A stretch of DNA of 64,000 nt from Actinoplanes lutulentus (GTDB lineage Bacteria; Actinomycetota; Actinomycetes; Mycobacteriales; Micromonosporaceae), in NCBI RefSeq assembly GCF_003259845.1, contig NZ_QLMJ01000027.1:62001-126000 (forward strand), written 5' to 3'. The notes under the pieces are model-generated. The model was not told the origin of the DNA. It made no database searches and saw nothing but the letters and a program-made list of their open reading frames with translations. The translations under genes were made by a program, and so were the position numbers. The first letter of the stretch is position 1; each line of letters starts with the position of its first letter. Below, piece after piece: positions 43,501-50,635 of this stretch.

Positions 43501-43576
43501 CAATTCGTACATCGATCACAGCAAGACCCAATGGTGGGATGCTGCATTGGGGCACTTCTATCCGCCCGCCGGGTAG
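37571..43576 (+). CDS. Secreted RHS-repeat polymorphic toxin with Hint domain and C-terminal toxin
   Basis: 2001 residues. It has a signal peptide (about residues 1-35) and an N-terminal region, then roughly 1200 residues of YD/RHS repeats (many copies of GNxTxxxYDxxGRL-type motifs). These end in the RHS core signature RFASRDPQPTGKG (about residue 1530) and YASNNPLAYTDPTG. Then come a hydrophobic pre-toxin segment, an Ala/Lys-rich helix (about 1673-1733) and a Hint autoprocessing domain from Cys1738 to VLVHN1881-Cys1882. The last 119 residues are the variable toxin. LYR (Arg1888), AYLS (Ser1917) and LTEWR (Glu1966) could be the Arg-Ser-Glu triad of an ADP-ribosyltransferase, which is inference. 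A SUFU-type immunity gene follows. Start ATG with GGGGAGG upstream. Confidence 0.95.
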   Translation: MSIAGISARIRWLTGFCALLLIITLAPPADVPASADPGEVPTVSAGQVPQQRGLPAGAASDAAVSETSRPPVVPPSVQAGGEAVAARFAAAAAPGEAFVDVLLRPGFVVGDTSLVTYFNLKDRGFDRWRIDLYDADSQTRQESVELGLDQLGNDGCGNLRDFCKSLGAEQGWQLDATRNYFVTITGLYPDGEVPSARSETTQPRTTVDPPAIPDRQAAGCGCSVALGMTGASQATRAIGVNTGTGAFVRTEKDLLTSSFGVPFTSTRSYSSLNTGASAFGPGWAWIYDLKVTPVDDGVLVRAEDGSDTIFKIQGDGYARPAGVRSTLRKAGDGWELVTRNNIVYAFDAQGRLISILNPRQVGLRFAHTDTSVTVTDASARKTVAKLVGGLIDSITLPDGRKTQYTYTSGLLTKVRDAAGEYWQYTYDANRLLTKVTQPDKVVALTNEYAGGRVVRQLDALGAATTFVWNAEKQEARTTDADNVVVWDGYKGNVLLYSQRGNGDTSNHRYDGSLNRSLVVNGNQNQHESTYDPAGNLVQQFAPQRRFSEKTTYDARNNPTTHVDADGRTWKDDYNEFDELVKSTDPQGHAITYTYDARGLSLTVTDQRGKVTRSENIPDGEANAGLQGAVISAEGRRLEYGYDKVGRPVTVTDARGTVAGAKPADFTTRTTYDALDRVVAVKQPGKDNPKTSVYDTVGRLKKSVSPAGVAVSYSYLDNGLLKAVFEARRTLLHTYTPAGRRATSAVDMRHEADLVTSFTYNAKGLVQSSTSPRGNVPGATKADYTTTFVYDNNDNIIQTRRPYPNGQVVTRDYKVDDLDRSVGTVDEFGKSTTFDRANSGRVNSSTDSLGRSTKLSYDAGGRQSGITDAGGAQTKTEYDPAGNKIKTISPTGGVTTYEYTDDGLLAAVTEPRGNVEGADKERFTAHYEYDLAGNQVRSIDALDNVTTAKYDAINRLASVTDANKHTTRHTYTDDDQPRSVTTPDVDDPEDESTFYGYGDDGSLTSITDPKGNRTTVDYDEAGRLARSTDALERSTYAKYDADGNRIQTITIGEDEEIEDLSAKERAKRTIADSYDIVGRLDQRTLGTGGPVYQWRYDGKDRVTSYGDPTGVREVVYDDEDQIQTVTRKQAGRTDEVYRYDYDNRGNVTSRQYPDGTTVAFGYDAASRITSLSAAGADWSFGYDVAGRRTSTVLPGPTGLSEQRVYDDAGRLTAIGTDRTGSSVPGVQDPISSYALTLDAVGNPNRVVTTRGGVAESVAYAYDEADRVTSACYAVASCTDKDAKPAGRIDYRYDVNGNRTKQTRTGNAGNDVTEYEYDDGDQLVETELEGPNHERETEYKYDERGNQIKAGGDRLEYNLDNTLAKATLASGQSSTFNYDADGLRISATSTAQSQTSTQYWSWDVAGTLPQIGIDTVENSAGAVVEKRGFTYGPDDEPLALLDPASGVHSYTHDWLGGVANLLTPTGEVEEGYDYDPFGNPREGPTLAGQQLPAQSIENPMQFTGQYQDSTSGDGNYYLRARNYDPDTGRFASRDPQPTGKGATSAYTYASNNPLAYTDPTGAVPDAGPTTTTTTPVVQGPSPEEIARANQLQSKSTLDVILEAGGQILMEFLGINDILNCLKGDLVACVSMVVGALPWGKIFKAKKIGEAIFRAGKAVFTFFEEVKWARAILQGAEKAAQAAKDAAAKAAKAAAEKAAAAKEAADRAAKAVAAKAAEKAKAVAAKAKAKTKRSAADGSACPTPHSFVAGTAVLLADGTSKPIEDVEPGDTVRAADPETGESGSRQVTHTIRTDDDKHFVELTVDDGQTVTTTETHPFWSVTREQWVEAGDLREGELLRTSAGTYVQLSAVKKYEGEARTYDLTVDDLHTYFVLAGAASVLVHNCEVVLYRSPGEGRRASEARGLNAGNHQGNHPTAYLSNLPEGAAQYAGNGHDLGFHRFVMRDGFREAFGDLEFPLPNSNGIDNLTEWRIPAARFDEFNSYIDHSKTQWWDAALGHFYPPAG

Positions 43577-43590
43577 GTGAAATAATGTAG

Positions 43591-43626
43591 CGGGTGGGTG
43601 GTGCCGCGCGCGGCGCCACCCACCCG
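43591..43626 (+). promoter_or_regulatory. 17-base-pair hairpin between toxin and immunity genes
   Basis: Arms 43591-43607 and 43610-43626 pair over 17 bases with a single G-T wobble and a two-base loop. It starts 15 bases after the toxin stop and ends 27 bases before the immunity start. There is no T tract, so it is more likely an mRNA-processing or partial-termination element. Confidence 0.6.
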
Positions 43627-43653
43627 ATGGCTTGCCTGCTGCTTGGAGTGTTG

Positions 43654-44199
43654 ATGCCGGATCGGTTCGAGCGATACCGTGAACTGCTGGACTCGCTCAG
43701 CGAGGTGACACCCGTCGTTACCGACATCGAGCCGCGGGTCGCGGCGGACGGGCCGGTCCGCGCGATCTCCTGCATCGGCTTTCCCGAGCCGCAATACATC
43801 ACCGGATTCACGTACGGGCTGTCGCTGGCGAATCATCCGGATTGGGGTGGGCGAGCCCGCGAACTGTGCATCACCGTGCGATCCAGCGAGGTGGAATGGT
43901 CTCGAATTCCGGCCAGAATCGTGGCCGCTCTGCGCGGGATCTGTCCGTTCAATTCAGGGCAGGTCCTTGGCTACAAGGAGCCGTATGTCGCGTCATCACC
44001 GATGAGCAGTGTCGCCTTGGCGGCGCCCGCCTCCGAGAGGATTCCACCGGTCCTCGACCTGGATGGTGACCACATCGAGATGATCGGCGTCTACCCGATC
44101 TTCGCATCGGAGCGAGAACTCGCCTACTCCCGGGGATTCGATGCGCTGTGGGGGCTGACGTGGGATCGCTTCGACCCCCTGCGCACGCCGGCAGCCTGA
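43654..44199 (+). CDS. SUFU-family immunity protein
   Basis: 181 residues resembling the Suppressor-of-fused domain, a common immunity fold in polymorphic toxin systems: FPEPQYITGFTYGLSLAN, WGGRARELCITVRS, LGYKEPYVASSPMSSVALAAPA, then IEMIGVYPIFASERELAYSRGFDALWG. The ATG at 43654 has GGAG six bases upstream; a longer frame from 43594 would run through the intergenic hairpin. It directly follows the RHS toxin and should neutralise its C-terminal domain. Confidence 0.88.
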   Translation: MPDRFERYRELLDSLSEVTPVVTDIEPRVAADGPVRAISCIGFPEPQYITGFTYGLSLANHPDWGGRARELCITVRSSEVEWSRIPARIVAALRGICPFNSGQVLGYKEPYVASSPMSSVALAAPASERIPPVLDLDGDHIEMIGVYPIFASERELAYSRGFDALWGLTWDRFDPLRTPAA

Positions 44200-44277
44200 C
44201 GGGCCGGCCCGATGGTGGCGATGTTGCTGATCGGGTACCGCATTGCGGTATCGCTCGGCTTCGCTTCGAGGAACTGG

Positions 44278-44306
44278 TTGCATGTCGCAATCTGTTTTCC
44301 TAGGCT
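44278..44306 (+). promoter_or_regulatory. Putative promoter of the GNAT gene, leaderless start
   Basis: TTGCAT (44278-44283), 17 bases, TAGGCT (44301-44306). The expected start site falls within a few bases of the ATG at 44316, and there is no Shine-Dalgarno site. Confidence 0.5.
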
Positions 44307-44315
44307 GCTGACCAT

Positions 44316-44900
44316 ATGACTACGCACACGGGTTTGACGGCCGTGACCTGGCCGCTGCGCACCGACCGGCTGTCCTTGCGGCCGGCTACCACCGGCGACA
44401 CCGGCGCCACCTGGCACTTCCGGCGCCGCGCCGACGTCAGCCACTGGATCACCCGCGCCTCGGCCACCCTGGACGACCACCGCACCTGGTTCGAGGCACC
44501 GGAGACTCTCGCCAGGACCCTCGTGATCGAGCACAGCGGCGCCGTCATCGGCGACCTCATGGTCAAGATCGAGGACGCCTGGGCCCAGACGGAGATCGCC
44601 GAAGAAGCGCGCAGCGTGCACGCGGAGCTGGGATGGGTGCTCGACCCCGATCACGCAGGCCATGGGTACGCCACCGAAGCCGTCCGTGAACTGCTCCGGC
44701 TCTGCTTCGAGGATCTCGGACTGCGCCGCGTGACGGCCGTCTGCTTCGCTGACAACGAGGCGTCATGGCGGCTGATGGAACGCGTCGGAATGCGCCGCGA
44801 GTTCCACACCGTCCGGGATTCACTGCATCGATCGGGTGAGTGGCTCGACTGCCTGGGTTATGCCTTGCTCGCCGACGAATGGCGTATCAGCCGCGGGTAG
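44316..44900 (+). CDS. GNAT-family N-acetyltransferase (RimJ/RimL type)
   Basis: 194 residues. The acetyl-CoA loop is seen in LDPDHAGHGYATEAVRELLRLCFEDLGLRRV (about residues 110-140), and NEASWRLMERVGMRRE is the usual C-terminal motif. Such enzymes acetylate small amines or protein N-termini; the substrate cannot be predicted. It appears to have its own promoter and no operon partner, although the next gene follows 83 bases on. Confidence 0.93.
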   Translation: MTTHTGLTAVTWPLRTDRLSLRPATTGDTGATWHFRRRADVSHWITRASATLDDHRTWFEAPETLARTLVIEHSGAVIGDLMVKIEDAWAQTEIAEEARSVHAELGWVLDPDHAGHGYATEAVRELLRLCFEDLGLRRVTAVCFADNEASWRLMERVGMRREFHTVRDSLHRSGEWLDCLGYALLADEWRISRG

Positions 44901-44983
44901 CGCTCGCCGGCCGCGAGCCGGAAATACGTTTCTCCGATCGCGTGCGGTCCCTAGGATCTGCGGTGATCAAGGGGGATGACACG

Positions 44984-46993
44984 GTGGGCGATTTCGAGCA
45001 GTTCGTAGCGGACGTGAGCACACGTCTGTCCACGATGTCCAAGGGCGAGTTGTACGTCGTCGGCGACGGCCTCGACCGGGACTCACTCTGGCTCACCTTC
45101 CTTGAATCCTTCCCGGCCGGCACCAATCTCCGGTTCCGTGAGCGGTCCGAGTACGACTGCTCGACCTGCCGCGGGTTCATCAAGAACTTCGGTAACGTCG
45201 TCGAGATCCACAACGGACGGATCCGCACCGTCTGGTCCGGGGTGTCCGCATCCGATCCGGTCTTCTCCGTCGTCGCCGCCGCACTGGACGAATTCGTCGG
45301 CATGCTGCCGTTGTCCGGCGTTTTCCGGTCCACCGAGGCGCAGTACGGGACGAGGACGACCCGGACACTGCGCGACGGCCAGGTCGAGGTGTGGCACCAC
45401 CTGAACGGCCGGGTGGAGAAGCGGCACCACACCACCGACGCCGGCGCGGCACGGGGCTCGTTCGACGCCGCGGTGCAGGTGTTCCAGCGCGGCCTGGCCG
45501 AGCTGACCCAGCAGGCCCTGGACACCGTCGTCGACCTCATCGACGGCGACGCCCTCTACCGCGGCGCGGAGCATCGCCGGGCGGTGACCGAGTTCCGGTC
45601 GTTGCAGAACCAGTGGACGCAGGCCACCGACGGGCGGGCCTTCGTGTTCGCCAACGCCATGAACCCGGCGGCCCGGTTCCGTAACACGGTGATCGGCACC
45701 CTCGTCCAGGAGCTCTCCGCGGGCGTCGACCTGGAGCACGCGGTCCGGTCGTTCGAGTCGAGGGTGGCACCGCAGAACTACCAGCGCCCCACCGCGCTGA
45801 TCACCCCGGCCATGGTCAAGGCCGCCATGAAGACCATCGACGAGCTGGGCATCGAGGAGTCGCTGCAGCGACGGTTCGCCCGGCTGTCCGACGTGTCGGT
45901 CACCAACGTGTTGTGGGTCGGCAACGACACCCAGTCGCAGATGAAGGACGGCATCGAAGGGCTGCTCATGCAGGCGGCCACCACCACGCCGGCAGGTCCG
46001 CGCCTTCGCGACGCGAAGCCGGAGGAGATCCCCGTGATCGCCTTCATGAAGGACATCCTGCCTGGGGCCGCGACCATCGACCTGTGGGTCGCCAACAGCC
46101 ACGAACCGAACTTCGTCAGCCTCACCACCGGCCGGCACCCGGCCGCACCGCGGCTGTTCACCTGGGACAACGATTTCGGGTGGTCCTACCACGGCAACCT
46201 CACCGACTCGATCAAGGAGAGGGTCAAGCGGGCCGGCGGCAACGTCACCGGCAAGCTGCGGGTGAGCCTGTCCTGGTTCAACCACGACGACCTCGACCTG
46301 CACGTGTTCGAACCCAACGGCGACCACATCTGGTACCAGGACAAGCGCAACAAACTGGACGTCGACATGAACGCGGGCGGGGGCTTGTCCCGCGAGCCGG
46401 TGGAGAACGTCACCTGGACCCGCAACGTCCCCGACGGCGAGTACCGGATCGAGGTGAACCAGTTCCGCAAGCGGGAGAGCGCCGGGGTCGGCTTCGTGAT
46501 CGAGACCGAGAGCAACGGGAGGATCGAGCACTACAGCCACGAGCGGGCGGTCGGCCAGAAGGAGACCGTCGAGGTGGGCCGGATGACGGTCGCCGGCGAG
46601 AAGATCACCGCTTTCCGGCCGGGTAAGGACATGCGGCCGGGCAGCGCCGGCAAGGACCTGTGGGGCATCACCACCGAACAGTTCGTGCCGGTGTCCACCG
46701 TCATGTACTCGCCGAACTACTTCGACGACAACGAAGTCGGCAACCGTCACTACCTCTTCATGCTGAAGGAGTGCGTGAACGACCAGCCGACCCGGGGGAT
46801 CTACAACGAGTTCCTGCGCCGCGACCTGCAACCGCACCGCAAGGTGTTCGAGGTCCTCGGCGATCGCACCAAGTGCGAGCCGTCGCCGGATCAGCTGTCC
46901 GGCCTCGGCTTCAGCTCCACGGTCCGCAGCTCGGTGGTCGCCAAGGTGACCACGACAGGCGGCCGGCGCCGCCTCATCAGCATCCAGTTCTGA
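44984..46993 (+). CDS. Unknown protein with C-terminal DUF2135/YfaP-like domain
   Basis: 669 residues, no signal peptide and no membrane segment. The first 400 residues are unrecognised, including FKxCSTCRGF-type cysteines (CSTC near residue 60) and TAxITPAMVKAAMKTIDELGIEESLQRRFARL (motif near residue 270). Residues about 425-530 match the YfaP/DUF2135 pattern SLSWFNHDDLDLHVFEPNGDHI followed by LDVDMNAGGG and PDGEYRIEVNQF, a beta-sandwich found near von Willebrand-type proteins. I chose GTG 44984 with AAGGGGGA upstream; a GTG at 44963 lies at the expected start site of a TAGGAT -10 (44952-44957) and could be a leaderless start. It forms a unit with the 131-residue gene 31 bases downstream. 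Function unknown. Confidence 0.8.
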   Translation: MGDFEQFVADVSTRLSTMSKGELYVVGDGLDRDSLWLTFLESFPAGTNLRFRERSEYDCSTCRGFIKNFGNVVEIHNGRIRTVWSGVSASDPVFSVVAAALDEFVGMLPLSGVFRSTEAQYGTRTTRTLRDGQVEVWHHLNGRVEKRHHTTDAGAARGSFDAAVQVFQRGLAELTQQALDTVVDLIDGDALYRGAEHRRAVTEFRSLQNQWTQATDGRAFVFANAMNPAARFRNTVIGTLVQELSAGVDLEHAVRSFESRVAPQNYQRPTALITPAMVKAAMKTIDELGIEESLQRRFARLSDVSVTNVLWVGNDTQSQMKDGIEGLLMQAATTTPAGPRLRDAKPEEIPVIAFMKDILPGAATIDLWVANSHEPNFVSLTTGRHPAAPRLFTWDNDFGWSYHGNLTDSIKERVKRAGGNVTGKLRVSLSWFNHDDLDLHVFEPNGDHIWYQDKRNKLDVDMNAGGGLSREPVENVTWTRNVPDGEYRIEVNQFRKRESAGVGFVIETESNGRIEHYSHERAVGQKETVEVGRMTVAGEKITAFRPGKDMRPGSAGKDLWGITTEQFVPVSTVMYSPNYFDDNEVGNRHYLFMLKECVNDQPTRGIYNEFLRRDLQPHRKVFEVLGDRTKCEPSPDQLSGLGFSSTVRSSVVAKVTTTGGRRRLISIQF

Positions 46994-47024
46994 ACCCTTG
47001 CCCCGACAGCCGAGAGAGGCCACC

Positions 47025-47420
47025 GTGACCATTTTCGAAAAGGCCACACGAGAGAAATTCCGATACCCGTCGACCAAGGGCCTGCTGACCACGGAACAGC
47101 TGTGGGAGCTTCCGCTGACCGCCAAGTCCGGCTTCAGCCTCGATGACGTGGCCAAGACCGTCAACGCCGAACTCAAGGCCATCGACACCGAGTCGTTCGT
47201 GGCCACCGAGACCAATGCGGCGAAGGCGACTCTGGAGACCAAGCTGGAGGTCGTCAAGCACGTCATCGCCATCCGCCTAGCGGAGGACCAGGCGGCGAAG
47301 GCAGCGGCGGCCAAGAAGCTGGAGAAGGAGAAGCTGCTGGCAGTCCTGGGCCGCAAGCAGGACGCGGTCCTGGAGAACCTGACCGAGGCAGAGCTGCTGG
47401 CCCGCATCAACAACCTGTGA
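47025..47420 (+). CDS. Small helical protein, partner of the DUF2135-containing gene
   Basis: 131 residues beginning VTIFEKATREKFRYPSTKG (GTG start, GAGAGG upstream) with the segment LLTTEQLWELPLT and then a long charged helix (AAKAAAAKKLEKEKLLAVLGRKQDAVLE) and the ending LTEAELLARINNL. The pattern of a short N-terminal motif, a central helix and a C-terminal recognition-like helix recalls small proteins seen in phage and mobile regions, but I cannot name the family with confidence. It probably acts with the preceding protein. Confidence 0.82.
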   Translation: MTIFEKATREKFRYPSTKGLLTTEQLWELPLTAKSGFSLDDVAKTVNAELKAIDTESFVATETNAAKATLETKLEVVKHVIAIRLAEDQAAKAAAAKKLEKEKLLAVLGRKQDAVLENLTEAELLARINNL

Positions 47421-47545
47421 CCCGCATCGCCCTCACAAGATTTCAGCTCCCGGCGGATCGACTACGCGGTACGTGACACGGCCTTCTGGGCATGGTGGTC
47501 CGAGCCGGCGGAAGCGATCGATGCAGGGGTGGGGGCGGAACCAGA

Positions 47546-47956
47546 GTGCGGTTCGATGAGGTCATGGAGTGGGTGGTCACCGGATTCGAGGTCACCGGCG
47601 CGACCATCCTGGCGGTCGGCTCGGTGCTGGCACTCGTGTCAGCCGTGGTGTCGCTGCGCAAGGGGGATCCGCGGGCGGCCTACAAACGAGCCCGGCAGGA
47701 TGTCGGCCGGGTCATCCTGCTGGGCCTCGAGATCCTGATCATCGCGGACATCGTGCTGACCATCACGGTCGAGCGCACCCTGCAGAGCACGCTGACGCTC
47801 GGCGTCCTCGTGCTGGTCCGGACGTTCCTCAGCTTTTCGCTGGAGGTCGAGCTGGAGGGTTCGTTGCCGTGGCGCCGCAGCTCGGCGAGCAGGACACCGT
47901 CGAACGAGACGGAGCCGAAGGAAGCCGACGAGCCGACGGACACCGACCTTCGCTGA
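47546..47956 (+). CDS. DUF1622 family small membrane protein
   Basis: 136 residues with two to three membrane helices. The family pattern is ARQDVGRVILLGLEILIIADIVLTI followed by LVRTFLSFSLEVELEGSLPW (key blocks near residues 55-115). Function unknown in the family. The start is uncertain between GTG 47546 and ATG 47564. It converges on the sigma factor gene with eight bases between the stops. Confidence 0.88.
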   Translation: MRFDEVMEWVVTGFEVTGATILAVGSVLALVSAVVSLRKGDPRAAYKRARQDVGRVILLGLEILIIADIVLTITVERTLQSTLTLGVLVLVRTFLSFSLEVELEGSLPWRRSSASRTPSNETEPKEADEPTDTDLR

Positions 47957-47964
47957 CTTGGTGG

Positions 47965-49179
47965 TTATGAGGACAGTTTGCTGTTCAGGTAGCGCTGTTC
48001 CGGCCCGCTTGAGGTCAGGCGGGCGGCCAGTCTGTACTGCTCCTGGGCTGCCTCGTGGTCGCCGTTGAGGTCGAGCAGGTGGGCTCGGACGGCGTAGAGG
48101 CGGTGGTGGCGGCTCATTGCCGGGTCGTCGGACAGCGGTTTCAGCATTGCCAGGGCGGCCTCGGGGGAGTGGGCCATCGCCACCGCCACCGCGTGGTTGA
48201 GCGTCACCGCCGGGCTGGGGGCCACCCGGGTGAGCATGTCGTAGAGCAGGCTTATCTGCAGCCAGTCCGTCTCTTCGTAGGTCACCGACTCGGCGTGCAC
48301 GGCCGCTATCGCGGCCTGCAGCTGGAAACGGCCTACGTGGCCTCGGGGGAGGGTCTTCTCCAGCAGGGCCACGCCCTCGGTTATCCGGTCGTGCCGCCAT
48401 CGGGTGCGGTCCTGGTCGGCCAAGGGGATCAGGTCACCGGCCGCATTGGTACGCGCTGCGGACCTGGCCTGGGTGAGCAGCATCAGTGCCAGGGCGCCGG
48501 ACACCTCGGCGTGCTCCGGTAGGGCGTCGTGCAGCTGGCGGACCAGGCGGATCGCTTCCGTCGTGAGCTGGATGTCCTGCAGCTGCTCGCCCGAGGTCCG
48601 GGCGTAGCCCTCGGTGAAGATGAGGTGGCAGACGTCCAGGACGGCGGACACCCGGTCGGGCAGATCATTATCGGACGGCATGTCGAAACGGGCGCCCGCC
48701 TGGCGCAGGACTGTGCGGGCCCGGGTCAGGCGCTGGGTCATCGTGCGCGCGGGCACCAGGTACGCCGCTGAGATCTGCTCCACGCTCAGGCCGCCCACCG
48801 AACGCAAGGACAGCGCCACCTGGGACGGGCGGGTCAGCGCAGGGTGGCAGCACAGGAAGAACAGGCGCAGGGTGTCGTCACGGTCGTACGCGAGCGGCCC
48901 GTCGAAGACCTGGGGATTGCGGGCCGCGTCCAGCCGCTCCCGGCGTACCCTCGATGTCTCTGATCTTGCCTGGTCGATGAGCCGGCGGGCGGCGACGGTG
49001 ATCAGCCACGCTCGGGGATTGTCCGGAAGTCCGTTGTGTGGCCATTGGGTGGTCGCGGCCTCGGCGGCGTCCTGGAGCGCCTCCTCGCAGTCGCCCAGGT
49101 CGCCGTATTTGCGCAGGAGGGCGGCCAGGACGTGTGGCGCCTCTCGACGCCACACGTCAGCCAGATCAGAATCGGTCAC
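47965..49179 (-). CDS. ECF42-type RNA polymerase sigma factor with C-terminal extension
   Basis: 404 residues. Sigma-70 region 2 (LAALLRKYGDLGDCEEALQDA, PRAWLITVAARRLIDQAR) and region 4 (GLSVEQISAAYLVPARTMTQRLTRAR) occupy the first 185 residues. The rest is a long helical TPR-like extension (DUF6596) containing IFTEGYARTSG. This layout plus a YCII/DGPF partner is the ECF42 arrangement. The GTG start overlaps the stop of the YCII gene by four bases. No anti-sigma factor is nearby; the extension is thought to control activity in this group. Confidence 0.94.
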   Translation of the reverse strand: MTDSDLADVWRREAPHVLAALLRKYGDLGDCEEALQDAAEAATTQWPHNGLPDNPRAWLITVAARRLIDQARSETSRVRRERLDAARNPQVFDGPLAYDRDDTLRLFFLCCHPALTRPSQVALSLRSVGGLSVEQISAAYLVPARTMTQRLTRARTVLRQAGARFDMPSDNDLPDRVSAVLDVCHLIFTEGYARTSGEQLQDIQLTTEAIRLVRQLHDALPEHAEVSGALALMLLTQARSAARTNAAGDLIPLADQDRTRWRHDRITEGVALLEKTLPRGHVGRFQLQAAIAAVHAESVTYEETDWLQISLLYDMLTRVAPSPAVTLNHAVAVAMAHSPEAALAMLKPLSDDPAMSRHHRLYAVRAHLLDLNGDHEAAQEQYRLAARLTSSGPEQRYLNSKLSS

Positions 49180-49568
49180 TGGTCGTCGCCGCCGGGCCAC
49201 ATGAGGAGGCGGAGCTCGACCGTTTCGTCGGGGCCGGAGAAGCGGGCGGCGACCTGTTCGGCGCGGGCCTGGCTGTCGACGTCGATGAGGAAGAAGCCGG
49301 CGAGGTGTTCCTTGGACTCGGAGTAGGGGCCGTCGCTGACCAGGGGATCGCCGTCGCGCCAGCGGTAGAGGCGGGCGGCGGTGGGGTCGCCGAGGGCTTC
49401 GCCGCCGAGGAGTTCGCCGTTGGCCGACAGTTCGGTCATGACCTGGTTGAACTCGCCCTGCAGGCGGGCGCGGACGTCGGCGGGCAGGGCCTTGTGGGCG
49501 TCGAGGTAGTCGCTGGTCGGGTGGCCCCAGGGCTGCGGGTTCGAGTGGATCAGGATGACGTACTTCAT
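49176..49568 (-). CDS. YCII/DGPF-domain protein, ECF42 partner
   Basis: 130 residues with the DGPF motif in VSDGPYSESKEHLAGFFLIDVDS and the start MKYVILIHSNPQ typical of YCII-related proteins. Its biochemical role is not established; its genomic pairing with ECF42 sigma factors is. ATG with GGGAGA upstream. It is first in the two-gene unit with the sigma factor. Confidence 0.94.
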   Translation of the reverse strand: MKYVILIHSNPQPWGHPTSDYLDAHKALPADVRARLQGEFNQVMTELSANGELLGGEALGDPTAARLYRWRDGDPLVSDGPYSESKEHLAGFFLIDVDSQARAEQVAARFSGPDETVELRLLMWPGGDDQ

Positions 49569-49764
49569 GGCGGTCTCCCTCGTGTCGTGTTGCTTGTGAC
49601 CGGTACGTCGGAGCGGGCTCATCGATGTCTACATGGTTTGGTCCCGGACCGTAAGAAAGTCCCATCGCGGCTGCCTCTTTGTCACCTGTTCCGCTCCCAT
49701 CGCTGGTCACGGCCCGGATCACGAGGAAACACTGCGGACTACACCTCTGTCTTAGGAGTTCGTT

Positions 49765-50523
49765 GTGCTTTCCTCCGCTCGCGTCCCCGCGGCCACTGCG
49801 GCCCTCGCCGGTCTGCTGCTGATCTCCGCCTGCAACAGCGGTGAGGGCGATGTTCCTCCGGTCGCGGCGCCGTCGCCCGCGGCGGTCCCGGCGTCATCGT
49901 CCGCCGGGACGGAGCCGGCCGCCGAGCCGACGACCGCTGCCGCGACCACCAGTCCCGCGTCGCGGCCGACAACGCGCCCGGCGTCCACGCCGACCACCGC
50001 AGCGACCGGCGGCGGTGCTAACGGCAGCGGGGTTTTCAGCGGCACCCGTCAGGTCTACCTGCTGCCGAAGAACAGCGAGGCCACCCTCGGTGTCGTCGGC
50101 GGTGGCAAGATCGGCCTGTCCTCGGCATTCGGCGACAACGAGCTGTTCGTGCTCACACCGACCACGCCCGGCGGCGACGAGTTCCAGATCCGCACCGGCA
50201 AGCTGCGCGCCGGCGGCGAGGCGTTGTGCGTGTCGGCGAAGCTCGGCGCGGGCGGCAAGCCCGGCACCGTGGTGACGGCCGGCTGCGACGCCGGGGCCGG
50301 CGACCAGGTCTTCCGGTTCCGGCGGACCGGCGAGTCGAACGGCAAGCCCACCTACACGATCCGGACCGGTTCGACCACGTACATCATCCAGGACCCGACC
50401 GGCGAGATCGCCGGAACCGGGGTCGGGGTCGCCGCGGTGACCATCGGCGAGGGCACCGCCGACATCGATACGCCGTTCGTGATCGCCGACAAGGGCAAGG
50501 CCTCCCTGCCGTCGCTGGACTGA
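49765..50523 (+). CDS. Secreted lipoprotein with Thr/Ala/Pro linker and beta-rich domain
   Basis: 252 residues. The lipobox ISAC places the lipidated Cys near residue 23, followed by about 65 residues rich in Ala, Pro, Ser and Thr. A globular domain of about 160 residues follows with repeated short beta patterns (RQVYLLPKNSEATLGVV, TIRTGSTTYIIQDPTG) and two cysteines likely to form a disulfide. Resemblance to ricin/arabinofuranosidase-B-like lectin folds is possible but not certain. GTG with AGGAG six bases upstream. No obvious operon partner. Confidence 0.85.
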   Translation: MLSSARVPAATAALAGLLLISACNSGEGDVPPVAAPSPAAVPASSSAGTEPAAEPTTAAATTSPASRPTTRPASTPTTAATGGGANGSGVFSGTRQVYLLPKNSEATLGVVGGGKIGLSSAFGDNELFVLTPTTPGGDEFQIRTGKLRAGGEALCVSAKLGAGGKPGTVVTAGCDAGAGDQVFRFRRTGESNGKPTYTIRTGSTTYIIQDPTGEIAGTGVGVAAVTIGEGTADIDTPFVIADKGKASLPSLD

Positions 50524-50578
50524 TCAACTAACCGTCTACTTAATCTTCAGAGGCCACGATTACCGTCAGGGATGAAAG

Positions 50579-50611
50579 AGCGATCCGCCATTCTTTCCAT
50601 GGTGGATCGCT
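50579..50611 (+). promoter_or_regulatory. Hairpin upstream of the I36 inhibitor gene
   Basis: Thirteen-base arms (50579-50591 and 50599-50611, one mismatch) around TCTTTCC. It ends 24 bases before the ATG at 50636. It could close the preceding lipoprotein transcript or fold in the leader of the inhibitor gene. Confidence 0.45.
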
Positions 50612-50635
50612 GAGATTCCCGCATGAAGAGGTTCG

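Noticed and set aside
44984-47420. A prophage
   Set aside because: Only one small gene has a phage-like flavour; there are no integrase, capsid, tail or lysis genes and no att-like repeats.
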